Shown here: in pieces, positions 18,443 to 26,480 of the stretch
How positions within the stretch are numbered: position 1 is the first letter of the stretch
How the letters are laid out: each line of letters begins with the position of its first letter
NCBI GenBank assembly: GCA_030041305.1
Contig: JASHOC010000009.1
Span: 1-50,440, forward strand
Direction: 5' to 3'
Length of the DNA: 50,440 nt
DNA from: Acidobacteriaceae bacterium
GTDB taxonomy: Bacteria > Acidobacteriota > Terriglobia > Terriglobales > Acidobacteriaceae
Program-made: the position numbers and the translations under genes
Notes under the pieces: model-generated
Told to the model about the DNA's origin: nothing
What the model saw: the letters and a program-made list of their open reading frames with translations, nothing else
Databases searched by the model: none

Positions 18443-18950
18443 ATGCCCACGCCCGTTCAATCGCCGCACCGTCGACCTCAGCCGGTATCCTGATCTCGTC
18501 GTGGTCGACCTCGGGATGCGCGTCAATCGTATCACCGGAATGAAGACGCTCATCGGCTTCGGCCCCAGAATCTCCAAGTCGGTCGACAAGCAGCCGGACG
18601 GCCTGCTCCGCCACGAAAACTTCATCCTCTCGCTCTTTCCCATGCACGCTGGCATGCGCCAGTATTGGCGGGACATGGACTCGCTGCTTCGCTGGACGCG
18701 CTCTGATTCACACCGCCAATGGTGGAAGAACTTCCTCCGCGACTCCGGCGGCACTGGCTTCTGGCATGAGACATACACAATGCGCGGCGGCATGGAAGCC
18801 ATTTATGACGATGTCGCTCCGAGAATTGGCTTCATGTCCTTTGCTCCCGTCGTTTCCGCTCGCGGATCGATGTTCATGGCCGCCCACCGCGCCAGCCGCA
18901 GCGAGAATCTTGAGGCCGTCATTTCGGAACAGGATCTCTACGAAAAGTGA
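18443..18950 (+). pseudogene. DUF4188 (monooxygenase-like) gene with N-terminal frameshift
   Basis: From about 18456 the frame encodes a DUF4188-family protein: FNRRTVDLSRYPDLVVVDLGM, the pair MHAGMRQYWRDMDSL and HRQWWKNFLRDSGGTGFWHE, and YTMRGGMEAIYDDV. The natural start appears to be ATG 18443, preceded by AAGGAAG with ideal spacing, but it reads MPTP and then runs out of frame. Dropping the single G at 18455 (or an equivalent base) joins MPTP to FNRRTVDL, exactly the expected N-terminus. So one extra base inactivates or mis-assembles the gene. An in-frame ATG at 18357 exists without family similarity. The family's activity is not firmly known. Confidence 0.75.
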
Positions 18951-19820
18951 CCAAGAATTAGCAATCTCCCTATTGCGGTGACACGCCCGGAAAGCGGGAA
19001 CCTGCCCCCCTTTTTGTGGAATGGCAGAGCAAAATGCACGGATTTGCTCCGCTACGAACGATCGCCAGTGTCAACGCGCAGACTATGGGCGCGTATCATG
19101 GGATTCCTGACAGCACTTGGAAACTGGAGGACAACAGAAATCGAATCCCCGCACGCCATCTACACGCAACATCTGCAACACATACGCCGTCATCTGGCGA
19201 TTCACCGTCAATGGGACAGATTTTTCGGAATTGCAAAGCTCGCGATCGGCGCTTTCACCATTTTCGCAATGGTTCAGTTCTTGTGAAGCAGGTAGGCCAG
19301 ACCGGTGGCGCGCTGATTTCTGATTGCGGCCTACCCTTCTCCGGGGCCGCAGACGTTGTGCAAGGAGAGCCACGCCGGATTTCTTGATCTGGAGGGGCAA
19401 CGCGCGCCTGGCGCTGGGCGAAGATGCTTATATCGGCAAGCGACCGCGCATTCTGCACGGTCCGCATCGCTCCTTCGTTGCGTATGCGGGGGGCTGCGAC
19501 GGCGGGTGCGCAACGGCCGCCCAAGGCGCACATCAAGACCGGCGGACTCACAAAGCCTTCGATGGTCACAGCAGCATGAAGCGCCTATCAAACCACCGAT
19601 AGGGTGCCGATCAATTCAGCGCGAGGCGTAGCACCTGAAATGGGCTTTGGATTCCTCCAAGGCCTGTGCCAGCCGGTGCAAGTGTTTTTGACGCTCAGAA
19701 GATTCGAACTGAGGTAGGGTGACGTTCGAGGATTTGGGGGAGGAGGCTGGCAATTGCCCCTAGTGTACACCCGCCGCCCACCCTTTACGCCTTTCGCCGA
19801 ACGATATCTGGGCAAAGCGC
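18951..19820. other. Gene-poor stretch
   Basis: About 870 bp with no clear conserved gene. A weak small membrane-protein candidate is listed at 19098-19286. Several short GC-rich open frames between 19320 and 19630 occur on both strands but have no family resemblance. The stretch 19680-19740 is typical A/G-rich leader sequence. Confidence 0.4.
19098..19286 (+). CDS. Possible small membrane protein
   Basis: A 62-codon frame starting MGFLTALGNWRTTEIES and ending in a single hydrophobic helix (IAKLAIGAFTIFAMVQFL) directly before the stop. This looks like a small tail-anchored protein. There is no convincing ribosome binding site and no known family. The frame is open further upstream to 18978. 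Confidence 0.25.
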   Translation: MGFLTALGNWRTTEIESPHAIYTQHLQHIRRHLAIHRQWDRFFGIAKLAIGAFTIFAMVQFL

Positions 19821-19884
19821 TTGACAATCATCTCTCAGTGGAGAGATGATCGTTAATCGATATAGCGTTGATCGTTATATCGAT
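19821..19884 (+). promoter_or_regulatory. Promoter with two palindromic operators for the PadR gene
   Basis: TTGACA at 19821-19826 is a perfect -35. Immediately after it lies the perfect palindrome ATCATCTCTC-AGTG-GAGAGATGAT (19827-19850), which fills the spacer and reaches GATGAT, a possible -10. A second perfect inverted repeat, ATCGATATA-N11-TATATCGAT, covers 19856-19884 just before the PadR start at 19896. The placement over and after the promoter is that of repressor sites, most simply autorepression by the PadR protein. Confidence 0.7.
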
Positions 19885-19895
19885 GGTCGCTCACT

Positions 19896-20246
19896 ATGCC
19901 AAAGCAAAAGCTCAGCCCTTTGCCCTCCGCTGCGTTCCAGATTCTACTCGCGCTTGCCGATTCCGATCTGCACGGCTACGCCATTATGCGCCGGGTGGAA
20001 GAGCAAACCGAGGGCCGTATAAGGCTCGGCCCCGGAACCCTCTACGGCTCTGTTCAGGCGCTATTGGAAGAGGGCCTCATTGAAGAGGTGAGCCACCCTG
20101 GTGAGCCGCAGTCCGGCCATGAGCGCAGACGCTACTACAGACTGACCACGGGCGGGCGGAAGGTGGCGCGGGCCGAAGCCGAAAGGCTCGCCGGAATCTT
20201 GCGGGTTGCACGCGCCAGGAAGATCCTGAGGGGGGATTATGTTTGA
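19896..20246 (+). CDS. PadR family transcriptional regulator
   Basis: A 116-aa PadR repressor: FQILLALADSDLHGYAIMRRV, LGPGTLYGSVQALLEEGLI, RRRYYRLTTGGRKVARAE. The long acidic/basic C-terminal helix would mediate dimerisation. It overlaps the next gene by 8 bp, so the two are translated together. Two palindromes directly upstream are candidate operators. Its ligand is unknown. Confidence 0.93.
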   Translation: MPKQKLSPLPSAAFQILLALADSDLHGYAIMRRVEEQTEGRIRLGPGTLYGSVQALLEEGLIEEVSHPGEPQSGHERRRYYRLTTGGRKVARAEAERLAGILRVARARKILRGDYV

Positions 20247-21213
20247 GCGCATATTCGTAGCTCTCTTGCGGCTCTATCCTTCGCACTTCCGGAAAGTCTT
20301 CCAGGAAGAAGCCCGGCAGCTTATCCGCGAGCGGTTCCGCGACGAAACAGGGCTTTTCCGAAGGTTCCGGCTTTGCCTCGACCTGATCGTCGATCTCGCC
20401 ATCGGCCTCCCGGCAGTCTGGCACACCACCGCTCCGGAAGCTACCACAGCCCCGGTTTTTCTCGGGGCTGAAAATGTCCCTTACTTTCGTGTTCTCGACG
20501 AGGAGAGGACGAGCCCGGTTCCATTTCTGGTCGGCAGCGCTGTCACCCTGGCTGCGCTTGGGTTGTTCTCGTTCGTCATGAGCCACCCTCCCCGCTACAT
20601 TCCTCCTCCCGGCGCGAAGAACCGGCTCTCGCCCATCGAGGTGGTTATGGAACGCCTGAATCAACCCTCATTGACAGGCGCCGTCGATAATCGGCAGCAC
20701 GAAGCCGCCACGCCGGAATCGAAAACTGATGTACCTGAGATGCAGCCGTCCAGGCCCGCTATGGCGGTTGCGCCACTCCCGAGACGAGTGCCGGTTGCGC
20801 CGATCGCGGTTGCGCCGCCCACTGGACCCGCGAGTCATCCTCAATCCGCTGGGCCGGGCGCGTTCGCAGGCGTAGCGATTCGGAGCTTCGCCAATCAGAA
20901 CTTTCAGCCCGAGATGCAACAGGAAGCCATTGTCGGCACGTGGCAGGGCTTACTCCCGGACCTGCGATCCGTCGTGAGAGTCTCCGTGACCAGCGCGGGC
21001 AAAGTGACGGTTATTTTGTATCCGATGAATCAGGGCGGTGAGACTTTCCTTGCCACTTTTGCCGACTTCCGCGACGGCAAGCTCAAGTTCTACATTCGAT
21101 CCATTGATGGCACCTACGAAGGCAAGATGGCTCAAGACGGCTTGTCAATTGCCGGGACTTGGAAGGAGGTAGGAAGTTCACGCTTCTTGCCGCTACATCG
21201 TACGGCGCGCTGA
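20239..21213 (+). CDS. Single-pass membrane protein with acidobacterial C-terminal beta domain
   Basis: A 324-aa protein. The N-terminus (FERIFVALLRLYPSHFRKVF, residues 1-30) is the short domain found at the start of PadR-linked permease genes. One hydrophobic segment lies at about 93-113, followed by a Pro/Ala-rich linker (about 120-215). The C-terminal 90 residues (IVGTWQGLLP... GTYEGKMAQDGLSIAGTW) form a repeat-like beta domain that I recognise from many acidobacterial secreted proteins, often fused to serine hydrolases; its function is unknown. It seems to replace the permease normally found downstream of such PadR genes. Confidence 0.75.
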   Translation: MFERIFVALLRLYPSHFRKVFQEEARQLIRERFRDETGLFRRFRLCLDLIVDLAIGLPAVWHTTAPEATTAPVFLGAENVPYFRVLDEERTSPVPFLVGSAVTLAALGLFSFVMSHPPRYIPPPGAKNRLSPIEVVMERLNQPSLTGAVDNRQHEAATPESKTDVPEMQPSRPAMAVAPLPRRVPVAPIAVAPPTGPASHPQSAGPGAFAGVAIRSFANQNFQPEMQQEAIVGTWQGLLPDLRSVVRVSVTSAGKVTVILYPMNQGGETFLATFADFRDGKLKFYIRSIDGTYEGKMAQDGLSIAGTWKEVGSSRFLPLHRTAR

Positions 21214-21445
21214 GTGATGGCGAGGAAGGGATCGGGACGGGAGCCGCTTTGGCACCGCACGGAAGACAATGGACTGGAAAGTCCTGACGTGCCCCTGTTC
21301 AAGGAGTTCAAGCGCGAAGTGGACAACGCCTTGCTGAACCCTCATCGATCGACCAACGACACCGGCTTGAACAGTTGCCTGGATCAGGGTATAAGAAGCT
21401 GAGCGTTTGGAATTCGGATTCAACATCTCTTTGAGAGGTCGCTAT

Positions 21446-21931
21446 ATGAGAATCCTGCCCCTATTGTTCGCGCTGTGCTCGATTTCGTCGACTTTTGCTC
21501 AATCCAAGTCTGAGGTCCTGTACTGGCCCTCTGGCACCATCAAGAGCTATTCGTCCACATTGAAGAATCGTCAAGCGGCGAATAAGACGACGAGTGCATC
21601 GGAATACCTCTCCGATCTCGGCAACTATAAGTTGGAGATCCTGCGCAGAGATGGCAGTGGCGGAGGTGAAGCTCATCAGAACTGGACGGACGTCTTCTTG
21701 GTGCAGGACGGCGAGGCCACGATTCTGTACGGCGGCACGCTCGAAAACCCCACGGATGCAGGCAACGGAGAGATTCGCGGCACCAGGCACATTGGCGGAA
21801 AGTCACAGAAAGTCTCTGCGGGGGATGTTCTTGTAATACCTCCTGGCGTGCCGCACCAAACCATTGTCGAGCCGGGTAAACACTTCTTCACATTGATCGT
21901 GAAGGTCGAACGTAAACAAGCCTCTCAGTAA
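21446..21931 (+). CDS. Secreted cupin-domain protein
   Basis: A 161-aa exported protein: signal peptide MRILPLLFALCSISSTFAQ, then a single cupin barrel. The two cupin motifs are visible as GGEAHQNWTDVFLVQDGEA and GDVLVIPPGVPHQTIVEPG, with His residues that could bind a metal. ATG 21446 is preferred because GAGAGG lies upstream and the signal peptide begins there; the frame is open back to 21407. Function could be a periplasmic isomerase, oxygenase or sugar-binding protein; the sequence does not decide. Confidence 0.85.
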   Translation: MRILPLLFALCSISSTFAQSKSEVLYWPSGTIKSYSSTLKNRQAANKTTSASEYLSDLGNYKLEILRRDGSGGGEAHQNWTDVFLVQDGEATILYGGTLENPTDAGNGEIRGTRHIGGKSQKVSAGDVLVIPPGVPHQTIVEPGKHFFTLIVKVERKQASQ

Positions 21932-22216
21932 GGTTAAATCTCGTTGTTATCCTGGCTGTCGGTCCTCGGCTGGGCCTTTATATTGTCAGCAACCCGAAAA
22001 CTTCAGCCCCGTTCCAAGGCGACGGGCGACCGCTGGACGGCTGTTTCCGAATGGCCGGTCAGAACCGACATGAACTCGATTTCCGGCTTGGTGAGTGACG
22101 CAGCAATTTCGCGTCAATAGACCGGATCGTACCGCCTCACTCCTCGTGCTATTCCGCTTTCGGCGCAAGTCAACGAGGGGGACGACTGGACTTCGAACGG
22201 CTAAGCCTGGTCGCGC

Positions 22217-22567
22217 TCAGGCAGCAATAAGGCCCAACACGAGCGAGACTATAGCCAGCGTGAGCCATGTGAGCGGAAAAGGCAGATTTGCGTACCAGCG
22301 AGCGCGCAAAACCGTGACCATGGCTCCGACAAAGTACACCGCCAGCCCGGCTGCGGCAGCAATTCCAATCTGCGGAATTGCGATGCCGACGAGTAGCCCA
22401 AGCGCACCGAGCAGTTTCAGCCCTCCCAGCATCGGAAGCCAATGCTCCGGGATTCTCAGCCGCTCGATGTTGGCGAGAAGCCATTTTGGGCGTGTGAAAT
22501 CGGATATGGCGGCATAGAAGTTCGCTGCGGCGGCCAAGACGATGACAATCAAATAAGCGGAATGCAT
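22217..22567 (-). CDS. DoxX-like family membrane protein
   Basis: A 116-aa protein with four predicted helices: MHSAYLIVIVLAAAANFYAAI, WLPMLGGLKLLGALGLLVGI, GIAAAAGLAVYFVGAMVTVL and LTWLTLAIVSLVLGLIAA. The motif LGGLKLLGALGLLVG is typical of DoxX_2/DoxD-like proteins, linked to thiol and quinone redox processes. It is divergent from an ECF41-type sigma factor gene with 81 bp between the starts; ECF41 genes are usually next to their own target gene, which encodes a small redox or carboxymuconolactone-decarboxylase-type protein, so DoxX is the likely target here. Confidence 0.85.
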   Translation of the reverse strand: MHSAYLIVIVLAAAANFYAAISDFTRPKWLLANIERLRIPEHWLPMLGGLKLLGALGLLVGIAIPQIGIAAAAGLAVYFVGAMVTVLRARWYANLPFPLTWLTLAIVSLVLGLIAA

Positions 22568-22620
22568 GTTGGGATGTCTCCTCCTTGTCACGAAGACCGG
22601 CTTTCGCGTGTCACCACAGT

Positions 22621-22647
22621 GACAGTTGGCAAGAGGAGAATGTGACA
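22621..22647 (-). promoter_or_regulatory. Candidate ECF41-type promoter for the DoxX gene
   Basis: On the minus strand, TGTCACA (22647-22641), then 16 bp, then TGTC (22624-22621). ECF41 target promoters carry TGTCACA about 16 bp from CGTC, so both the hexamer-like -35 and the spacing fit, with one mismatch in the -10. An inverted repeat TGTCAC-CACA-GTGACA also lies in this gap. Confidence 0.55.
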
Positions 22648-22648
22648 G

Positions 22649-23533
22649 ATGAACGGCAACAATTGGTTGGCCGAGAAATTCGAAGCGAGCCGCGCGCATT
22701 TGAGGGCAGTGGCGTATCGCATGCTCGGCTCCACAGGCGAGGCCGACGAGGCTGTCCAGGAATGCTGGGTGCGCGTGAGTCGCTCGGATACCGGAGCAGT
22801 AGAGAATCCGGAGGGATGGCTGACAACCGTCCTGGCGCGAATCTGTCTGAATATCCTGCGCTCTCGGAAGATGCGGCGCGAGGAACCGCTGGTAGAGAGC
22901 GCCGCGCATTCTCCCGTAATGGACAGTGGGCCTCGCGATCCTCAGGATGAGGCCGATCTGGCTGAATCGGTCGGGTTGGCGCTGCTCGTTGTGCTCGAAA
23001 GGCTTACCCCTGCCGAACGCGTCGCGTTCGTGCTGCACGACGTCTTCGGGGTGTCCTTCGACGAGATTGCGTCGATCGTGGAACGCACGCCCGTAGCCGC
23101 TCGGCAGCTTGCGAGCCGCGCCCGCCGTCGCGTGCGTGGGACGGGCGCGCCGCATGACGCGAATCTTTCCCGAGAGCGACAGATCGTTGAAGCGTTTCTC
23201 AGAGCCTTACGCGCAGGCGATATTGAGGCAGTCCTTAACGTCTTAGATCCAGACGTGACGCGTCGGGCGGACAGCGTTGCCGCGCCACCTGGAGCAGCGA
23301 GGGAGTTGCACGGCGCGGCGGCCGTAGCCAAGGAAGCATTAAAGTACACTCGCGCTGCTCGTGTCGCGCGGTCCGTAGTCGTGGATCAATCGGTTGGATT
23401 CGTTATCGCCCCACGTGGGCGGCTGCGGATTGCCATCCGGTGCACGATCAAGAAAGGAAAAATCGTTTCGATGGATGTAATTGCCGATCCCGCTCGTCTG
23501 CGCAAGCTGAAATTGGCGGTTCTACCCAAGTAA
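22649..23533 (+). CDS. ECF41-family sigma factor with SnoaL-like C-terminus
   Basis: A 294-aa RNA polymerase sigma factor. Region 2 (about 8-75) shows FEASRAHLRAVAYRMLGS and EADEAVQECWVRVSR; region 4 (about 110-165) shows LERLTPAERVAFVLHDVFGV and FDEIASIVERTPVAARQLASRARRR. The last 110 residues form a SnoaL/NTF2-like domain (VEAFLRALRAGDIEAVLNVLDPDV... ) that in ECF41 proteins modulates activity instead of an anti-sigma factor. The DGGGK motif usual in that domain is replaced by RADSVAA, so regulation may differ. Ribosome binding site GAGGAG lies upstream. The probable target is the divergent DoxX gene. Confidence 0.88.
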   Translation: MNGNNWLAEKFEASRAHLRAVAYRMLGSTGEADEAVQECWVRVSRSDTGAVENPEGWLTTVLARICLNILRSRKMRREEPLVESAAHSPVMDSGPRDPQDEADLAESVGLALLVVLERLTPAERVAFVLHDVFGVSFDEIASIVERTPVAARQLASRARRRVRGTGAPHDANLSRERQIVEAFLRALRAGDIEAVLNVLDPDVTRRADSVAAPPGAARELHGAAAVAKEALKYTRAARVARSVVVDQSVGFVIAPRGRLRIAIRCTIKKGKIVSMDVIADPARLRKLKLAVLPK

Positions 23534-23573
23534 GGGACGGCATTTGTCGGTGAGATGGAGCACGGTAATCCGA

Positions 23574-24344
23574 TTAATCGCACGCCAGAGAACTCACGAG
23601 CAGGCGCAACGGTTGTTCTAACTTTGACGCCAATCCAAGGTCGGCGCGGCGCACCTCTTCGAGCAGGGCGTCCGTGGTGACCTGAAACGCGCGTGTGAGT
23701 TCACCGGGTTCCAAGGACCGAGCGAGACATTCCGCAGCTAGAACCCTTTGCTCGTCGGGAAGGTCGTCCAGCACTCTGCCCTGCATTGGAGCCACTCCAT
23801 GACGCTTGCACATCAGCGACAGCACGTTATCGCGCATTCCGCTCAACATATGTTCTGCCTGCAACAGGCGAGATCGTACAAGACTTGAACGCACGTGCAG
23901 CGCGTACAGCCACGCCATTCCGATCAGGTCGTCCGCATGAGGAACCGGGGCCGGTATCGGCTCTCCGGCAGCGCCGAAGATCAGCCTGAACGTTGGTCCG
24001 ATCGCACGAAATTGCGTAAAGGGCCAGAAGGAGAGATCAACCTGCAAACTGTTGTCGAGCAGGAAAACGCGGTACAGAATGTCACCGCGCCGGACATCGT
24101 GGTGCGCCACGGCGGCATGATCGCGATACAAACGTGTCGTCCAGTCCAGCAATACCTGGTCGAAATCGACACCTGGGTTCAGGCCTAGGGCAAGGTCAAT
24201 ATCGGACCAGCGGTCCGTTAAGCCAACCGCCGCCGAGCCTAAATGGGCAGCGCCGCCAACTCGTGCGTCTGCCTTTGCGGCGGCAACCAGTTCGTCGCGA
24301 AACTGTTCACGTTGCTGAGAGTAGAAAACTGCAACGTCATCCAT
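23574..24344 (-). CDS. Nucleotidyltransferase-domain protein
   Basis: A 256-aa protein of the polymerase-beta nucleotidyltransferase fold. The active site GSAAVGLTDRWSDIDLAL (residues 36-53) has the GS motif and the first two metal-binding Asp residues; DNSLQVDLSF (about 97-106) supplies the third. A helical C-terminal half (about 125-256) resembles that of aminoglycoside or lincosamide nucleotidyltransferases. The substrate is unknown; resistance is possible but not shown. It is convergent with the sigma factor gene, 40 bp apart. Confidence 0.8.
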   Translation of the reverse strand: MDDVAVFYSQQREQFRDELVAAAKADARVGGAAHLGSAAVGLTDRWSDIDLALGLNPGVDFDQVLLDWTTRLYRDHAAVAHHDVRRGDILYRVFLLDNSLQVDLSFWPFTQFRAIGPTFRLIFGAAGEPIPAPVPHADDLIGMAWLYALHVRSSLVRSRLLQAEHMLSGMRDNVLSLMCKRHGVAPMQGRVLDDLPDEQRVLAAECLARSLEPGELTRAFQVTTDALLEEVRRADLGLASKLEQPLRLLVSSLACD

Positions 24345-24848
24345 GCGCTCAATCCTGATTCAGGCGTCCTTTCCCGAAATATGGAGATTTCCAACGGCCA
24401 TCCTCCGTTGAGGGACAAGTATATCCAGACGGCAGGAGAGATCGGGGCCTAGCGCTCATTGACAGCGTTTCAGTCGGATTTGTCGGTCATTCTTCACTTC
24501 AACAGATTTTCGCCAAGAGTCCTTGTAATCTTCGGTTTACCGGTCAAGTGCCATGAGCACGCAACACTGAGAGGAGGGTGCGCAATTGCTTAACTGATGA
24601 GAGTCGGCCCCTTGAAGTCGGCTTTTCGAGGTGAAAATTCGCGAAGGGTCCGTCAACGACGCGCTCAGGACCGGAAAATCGACCGACCGCCCAAACTGAG
24701 CACCTTCCAGGAGTGATTAACCCATAAAAAAATTCATGTGGATTGGGGAAAACCTCGGGTTTGTCGTGCATACCTTAATAGAGGAGAAATCTATAATCGT
24801 CTCCCAGTCGCGCCAGCCCGCAATCTTTATTTAATTGATCCGAAGGAT
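24345..24848. other. Intergenic stretch
   Basis: About 500 bp between the nucleotidyltransferase start and the ECF sigma start. It must hold both promoters. AT-richer sequence from 24715 to 24840 is the likely promoter region of the sigma gene. No gene or repeat recognised. Confidence 0.4.
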
Positions 24849-25562
24849 ATGAATAGAGGGGTATCGAAACTCAGATTTGAATCGCCCTCCGTGGCGGTAG
24901 AGGCCGTGTGCGCTCAAGAAATTGCTCCGGTTTCTCAGTTGTCCGATACGCCCATTCTTAAACAGTTGTTGCAGAGATTTAGGTCCGACGAAAACCTCGC
25001 GCAGGACCTGAATGAAGGAGAAGCTGACGCCCTCACCGAGCTTTATAGGAGGCATTGCAGATTGTTGTTCAACGTGGCTCGCCGCATACTTCACGGAGAT
25101 GGAGAGGCTGAGGACGTAGTACAGCAGGTTTTCCTGGATGTGTTTCGCTCGATTCACCAATTTCGCCCTGAAAAAGGGTCATTTAAAACATGGTTGCTCA
25201 TGTTCGCCTATCAACGTGCGGTGAACTACCGCCGATCGCTGAGTGCGACGCGGTCCTTCTGTTGCGATTCACTTGATGACCCGACGCCGGATCTCGTCAT
25301 TCCTCGCACCAGAGAAATCTTTACGCCGTTAGAGGCTCGCATTCTCGTCCAGCAGTCATTGGCGTCTTTGCCCGAGCGCGAACGTCGCACGATTGAGTTC
25401 GTCTACTATGACGGCCTGACCGCTGCGGAAATATCGAGATGCACTGGCGAGACGGTGCGCGTCGTACGACATAACCTTTATCGGGGCTTGGAGAGGCTTC
25501 GTAGATCAATCGCCGAAAGAGACTCGGCGAGACAGTCCGCGATACTTAATCGGGGGCGATAA
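24849..25562 (+). CDS. ECF sigma factor
   Basis: A 237-aa RNA polymerase sigma factor. Region 2 spans about 60-125 (ALTELYRRHCRLLFNVARRIL, EAEDVVQQVFLDVFRSI, then WLLMFAYQRAVNYRR) and region 4 about 165-220 (LASLPERERRTIEFVYYDGL, AAEISRCTGETVRVVRHNLYRG). It precedes a zinc-motif anti-sigma protein by 2 bp. ATG 24849 is preferred over the in-frame ATG 24738 because GAAGGA lies just upstream, though the spacing is short; the start remains uncertain. Signal unknown, probably envelope related given the next genes. Confidence 0.85.
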   Translation: MNRGVSKLRFESPSVAVEAVCAQEIAPVSQLSDTPILKQLLQRFRSDENLAQDLNEGEADALTELYRRHCRLLFNVARRILHGDGEAEDVVQQVFLDVFRSIHQFRPEKGSFKTWLLMFAYQRAVNYRRSLSATRSFCCDSLDDPTPDLVIPRTREIFTPLEARILVQQSLASLPERERRTIEFVYYDGLTAAEISRCTGETVRVVRHNLYRGLERLRRSIAERDSARQSAILNRGR

Positions 25563-25564
25563 GC

Positions 25565-26452
25565 ATGAGACGACACCGCAATTTTGAAATTCACTGTCTG
25601 CTCGCGGCTTGTGGCGAACTGACGGAGATGGAACTACATGACCTTCAAAATCACGCCAATGAATGCGGCGATTGCGCTGTCCGCATTCAGCAGATGTGCT
25701 TTGTGAATGGTCAGTTGCTCGCCGCACATAAGGTCGAGACGCTTCGGTACCGGATTCCAAGGGGCAGTATGGAGCGCTTTGCTTATAGGGCTCGCAGGGA
25801 GGGTGTTCCGATTAAATCAAAGGCTCCCCATTCGCGGCTTCGCACCGACATAAGGCTCTCAATCGCCTGCATCCTGGTTTTCCTTTTTGTGGGCGTAAGT
25901 TTTTCGGCGCTTATCCGCTCTTCCTTGAACCAATCGATGGTGGATAGGAAGCAATTTCATCACGATTTCGGGAACGAGGTTGTGAGCAATCCAAGCTCGT
26001 ATTCATCGAATCCAACGTTTTCAGTCAAGGCCAGTTCGTCCGCGTCCCACAACGTTCGGATTCGTCCGAGACCGAATAAAGGCCTCATGGCCAATGGACG
26101 AAGATTCCAGCCAGCCATTCCCACATCGCGGTTGGGTCCAGTTGAAACTGCGGAAGCCAAGATCTCACACCTTTTCGATTATGAGCCGTCAGGAGCGTCC
26201 CGATTGGTTCTTAGGTTCTCGAATCCCACTGACTCCTTGCCTGAATTGCTCCGGGAAGATGGTGCGGTTTCCACGATACGACCAATCAGGTTCCGGCTGA
26301 ACCTTGGCGGCAAATCAGCCTGTCCAGTGTCCGACGAGCGTAAGCCCAATAGTGATCAACACGGGCTTTGCTTCGATCCCGGAATTGCGTTCCTCACGGA
26401 CTATAATTCGCCGCACATTCCGAGCTTTACCTGGGACAGCGCCATGCCCTAG
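25565..26452 (+). CDS. Membrane anti-sigma factor (zinc-motif type)
   Basis: A 295-aa protein translationally linked to the ECF sigma gene. The N-terminal cytoplasmic part has HANECGDC at residues 30-37, the HxxxCxxC zinc motif of ZAS anti-sigma factors. A single transmembrane helix (about 97-118, IACILVFLFVGVSFSALI) is followed by a long periplasmic region of about 175 residues with few predicted helices and a Cys pair near the end (SACPVSD and HGLCFDPG). It probably holds the sigma factor at the membrane until a periplasmic signal. The periplasmic domain is not one I recognise. Confidence 0.72.
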   Translation: MRRHRNFEIHCLLAACGELTEMELHDLQNHANECGDCAVRIQQMCFVNGQLLAAHKVETLRYRIPRGSMERFAYRARREGVPIKSKAPHSRLRTDIRLSIACILVFLFVGVSFSALIRSSLNQSMVDRKQFHHDFGNEVVSNPSSYSSNPTFSVKASSSASHNVRIRPRPNKGLMANGRRFQPAIPTSRLGPVETAEAKISHLFDYEPSGASRLVLRFSNPTDSLPELLREDGAVSTIRPIRFRLNLGGKSACPVSDERKPNSDQHGLCFDPGIAFLTDYNSPHIPSFTWDSAMP

Positions 26453-26480
26453 TGTTCATCCCTATCGAGGAGAGTCGAAA

